Positions 62,667-64,000 of a stretch of 64,000 nucleotides of DNA are shown one piece after another. Below the pieces are notes generated by a model. The model was not told the origin of the DNA. It was given only the letters and a program-made list of their open reading frames with translations, and made no database searches. Source of the stretch: Salinimicrobium marinum (GTDB lineage Bacteria > Bacteroidota > Bacteroidia > Flavobacteriales > Flavobacteriaceae); NCBI RefSeq assembly GCF_014651535.1, contig NZ_BMXB01000012.1:58860-122859 (forward strand), given 5' to 3'. Position 1 is the stretch's first letter. Each line of letters opens with the position of its first letter. The position numbers were made by a program, and so were the translations under genes.

Positions 62667-63791
62667 ATGGACAGAAAATGCATTACATTGAAGAATTTAC
62701 TGATTAAGCAGAAAAAATGTATAGGGTTGAAATTCTATACAGATAAGGTGGTACAGGCCCTGGTGAACGACCTTCCCGATGTAAGATGGAGTGAAGAATA
62801 CAGGATGAGTTATATAGCCAACTCTCCTGCTAACTTAAACCTTATATTTAAAACCTTTCGGGGAGTTGCCTGGATAAATTGCAATTTTTTCTATGCGAGA
62901 AGTAATTTTGGAAAAGAAACAGAGCCGGTAGATGTGCAGCGGTTTGGTAGCAGGGAACCTGTAGAGGGGAAAAAATTATGTCCAGAAAGTTATCTGCGAA
63001 AACTTGAATTAAAATGCTACGCTAGCAGTACGGTAAATACTTATGTTTCCTGTTTTGAAGCTTTCCTAAATCATTATGTAGACAGAGAGCTGAAGGATTT
63101 GAACGAAAATGATATAAGGCTTTACCTTCAGAAACTAATAAGGGAACACAGTTCCAATTCTTACGTCAATCAGGCCATTAATGCTATAAAGTTTTATTAT
63201 GAAGTGGTTTTGGAAATGCCCAACCGTTTCTATGCCATTGAACGTCCTCGTGCAGAAGAGAAGCTTCCGCAGGTATTAGCAAAGGAGGAGGTGCTTTCCA
63301 TAATTGAAAATACCAACAACATCAAACACAGGTGCATTGTGAGCCTGTTGTATTCAGCCGGTTTGCGAAGGGGTGAAGTTTTAAACCTGAAACCCGATGA
63401 TATTGACAGCAAGAGGATGGTTATAAAAGTACGGTCAGGAAAAGGAAATAAAGACAGGTACACCATTCTTTCTGAGAAGCTTGTGGTTGATCTAAGGATC
63501 TACTATAAAGAATGGAGACCAAATACATTTTTGTTTGAGGGACCGGGAGGAAAGCGATGCAGCCCCGAAAGCGTGGCCTGTATTGTAAGGGAAGCTGCAA
63601 GAAAGGCAAAAATTAAGAAGAAAGTGACACCCCATGTATTACGTCACTCCTTTGCTACCCACCTACTAGAAAATGGAACGGACTTAAGATATATCCAGGT
63701 GCTGTTAGGCCATAAAAGCACCAAGACTACAGAAATCTATACCCATGTGGCAACTAATATTTTTTTCAAAATCAAAAATCCGCTAGATTAG
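62667..63791 (+). CDS. XerD/IntI-like tyrosine recombinase
   Basis: The 374-residue protein has an N-terminal extension of about 110 residues (KFYTDKVVQALVNDLPDVRW, LNLIFKTFRGVAWINCNFFY) not found in XerC/D. A SAM-like core-binding domain follows (STVNTYVSCFEAFLNHY, about 120-200) and then a catalytic domain with all residues: R234 (SAGLRRGEVL), H323 and R326 (TPHVLRHSFATHL), GH in VLLGHKSTKT and Y358 (TEIYTHV). The end (ATNIFFKIKNPLD) is typical of a large flavobacterial family, close to integron-type integrases by overall pattern. AAGGA precedes the ATG at good spacing. It is unrelated to the first integrase and may serve a different site. Confidence 0.9.
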   Translation: MDRKCITLKNLLIKQKKCIGLKFYTDKVVQALVNDLPDVRWSEEYRMSYIANSPANLNLIFKTFRGVAWINCNFFYARSNFGKETEPVDVQRFGSREPVEGKKLCPESYLRKLELKCYASSTVNTYVSCFEAFLNHYVDRELKDLNENDIRLYLQKLIREHSSNSYVNQAINAIKFYYEVVLEMPNRFYAIERPRAEEKLPQVLAKEEVLSIIENTNNIKHRCIVSLLYSAGLRRGEVLNLKPDDIDSKRMVIKVRSGKGNKDRYTILSEKLVVDLRIYYKEWRPNTFLFEGPGGKRCSPESVACIVREAARKAKIKKKVTPHVLRHSFATHLLENGTDLRYIQVLLGHKSTKTTEIYTHVATNIFFKIKNPLD

Positions 63792-63811
63792 TCGATAAAG
63801 ACAAAAGAGAT

Positions 63812-63863
63812 ATAAATGTAATACTACATTTTATTTCGAAATAAAATGTAGTATTACATTTAT
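63812..63863. repeat. Perfect 52-bp palindrome
   Basis: Each arm is 26 bases; the right arm (63838-63863) is the exact reverse complement of the left (63812-63837), centred on TTCGAA with no loop. It is AT-rich, starting 20 bases after the recombinase stop codon. It is immediately followed by TAGTACGTTGTGAACAAGGC. Confidence 0.9.
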
Positions 63864-64000
63864 TAGTACGTTGTGAACAAGGCAAAAAAAGGCATTTTTG
63901 AATGGTGAGTTTTGGAGATTTTCTGGAGCATCTTTTTGCAATGGACATTTTCGGACTGACAATCGCAACAGATTCAAACACGACGGACTAAAATTGGATT
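63864..64000. other. Non-coding end of window, GTTGTG-type motif
   Basis: After the palindrome comes ACGTTGTGAACAAGGC (63868-63883), itself a partial dyad (TTGT-GA-ACAA), then 117 bases without a clear gene. A minus-strand frame is open across it but has no recognisable product. This could be the first recombination site of an array beyond the window. Confidence 0.35.

Noticed and set aside
63868..63883. Classical attI/attC core (GTTRRRY) at the GTTGTGAAC motif
   Set aside because: The motif reads GTTGTGA, which breaks the RRRY rule, and no paired core was found. I keep only a weaker claim of a possible recombination site.
63772..63981. 69-codon minus-strand frame over the palindrome at the right edge
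   Set aside because: It reads through the palindrome and the recombinase end, with no recognisable domain. I treat it as chance, although the frame continuing from beyond 64000 should be checked.

Overview
The window looks like a chromosomal segment of a member of the Flavobacteriaceae (Bacteroidota), plausibly from the Salegentibacter, Gramella or Zunongwangia neighbourhood; the genus is an inference from gene content and order only. The evidence is a gldI-type lipoprotein next to an nrnA-like gene, a cyclophilin-FKBP fusion, DUF5606, DUF349 and DUF3810 proteins, the order spoT, fur, purA, OstA-like, and several promoters with the Bacteroidota -7 element TAnnTTTG. About 59.7 kb is ordinary core genome. 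The last 4.3 kb is accessory DNA.

Layout. 1-4.1 kb: dapD (3' end outside the window), a membrane protein of unknown function, then ruvX, def, DUF5606 and mazG on the plus strand. 4.3-20.1 kb: a long minus-strand series (DUF349, aroE, two tandem DUF368 genes, a TPR protein, a class III aminotransferase, OstA-like, purA, fur, spoT-type rel, an M48 protease and a TrmH-family methyltransferase). 20.3-25.2 kb: a small lipoprotein, an interspersed palindromic repeat and two amidohydrolase-family genes. 25.6-35.7 kb: DUF3810, pepD, a cyclophilin-FKBP fusion, gldI, nrnA-like, PhoD-like, ndk, pcm, DUF721, a small lipoprotein and recF. 35.8-42.1 kb: a plus-strand operon (TPR protein, ribH, a small membrane protein, mutL, two rhomboid proteases, an EEP-family phosphatase) with start and stop codons overlapping at three junctions. 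42.2-55.4 kb: minus-strand wbqC-like, lepB, dapB, DUF5683, parB, parA, an SDR, both methylmalonyl-CoA mutase subunits with a small membrane protein between them, ftsB-like, udk, cytochrome c and a sugar dehydrogenase. 55.6-59.8 kb: tRNA-Pro(UGG), an LVIVD-repeat lipoprotein, surE, a lipid-kinase-like gene and tRNA-Pro(GGG).

The accessory end begins at the 3' end of tRNA-Pro(GGG). It holds a CTnDOT-type tyrosine recombinase preceded by tandem 12-bp repeats, about 1 kb of non-coding DNA rich in short repeats and stem-loops, a Zn-ribbon protein, and a divergent second recombinase of XerD/integron-integrase-like type. That second recombinase is followed by a perfect 52-bp palindrome just before the window ends. 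A related repeat lies at almost the same distance behind tRNA-Pro(UGG), which suggests that both proline tRNA genes have served as integration targets. The strongest leads for something undescribed are the right-edge recombinase plus palindrome, and the paired tRNA-Pro arms.

All positions, motifs and hairpins were read by eye. No alignment, folding or database search was run, so family names rest on recognised motifs and gene order.
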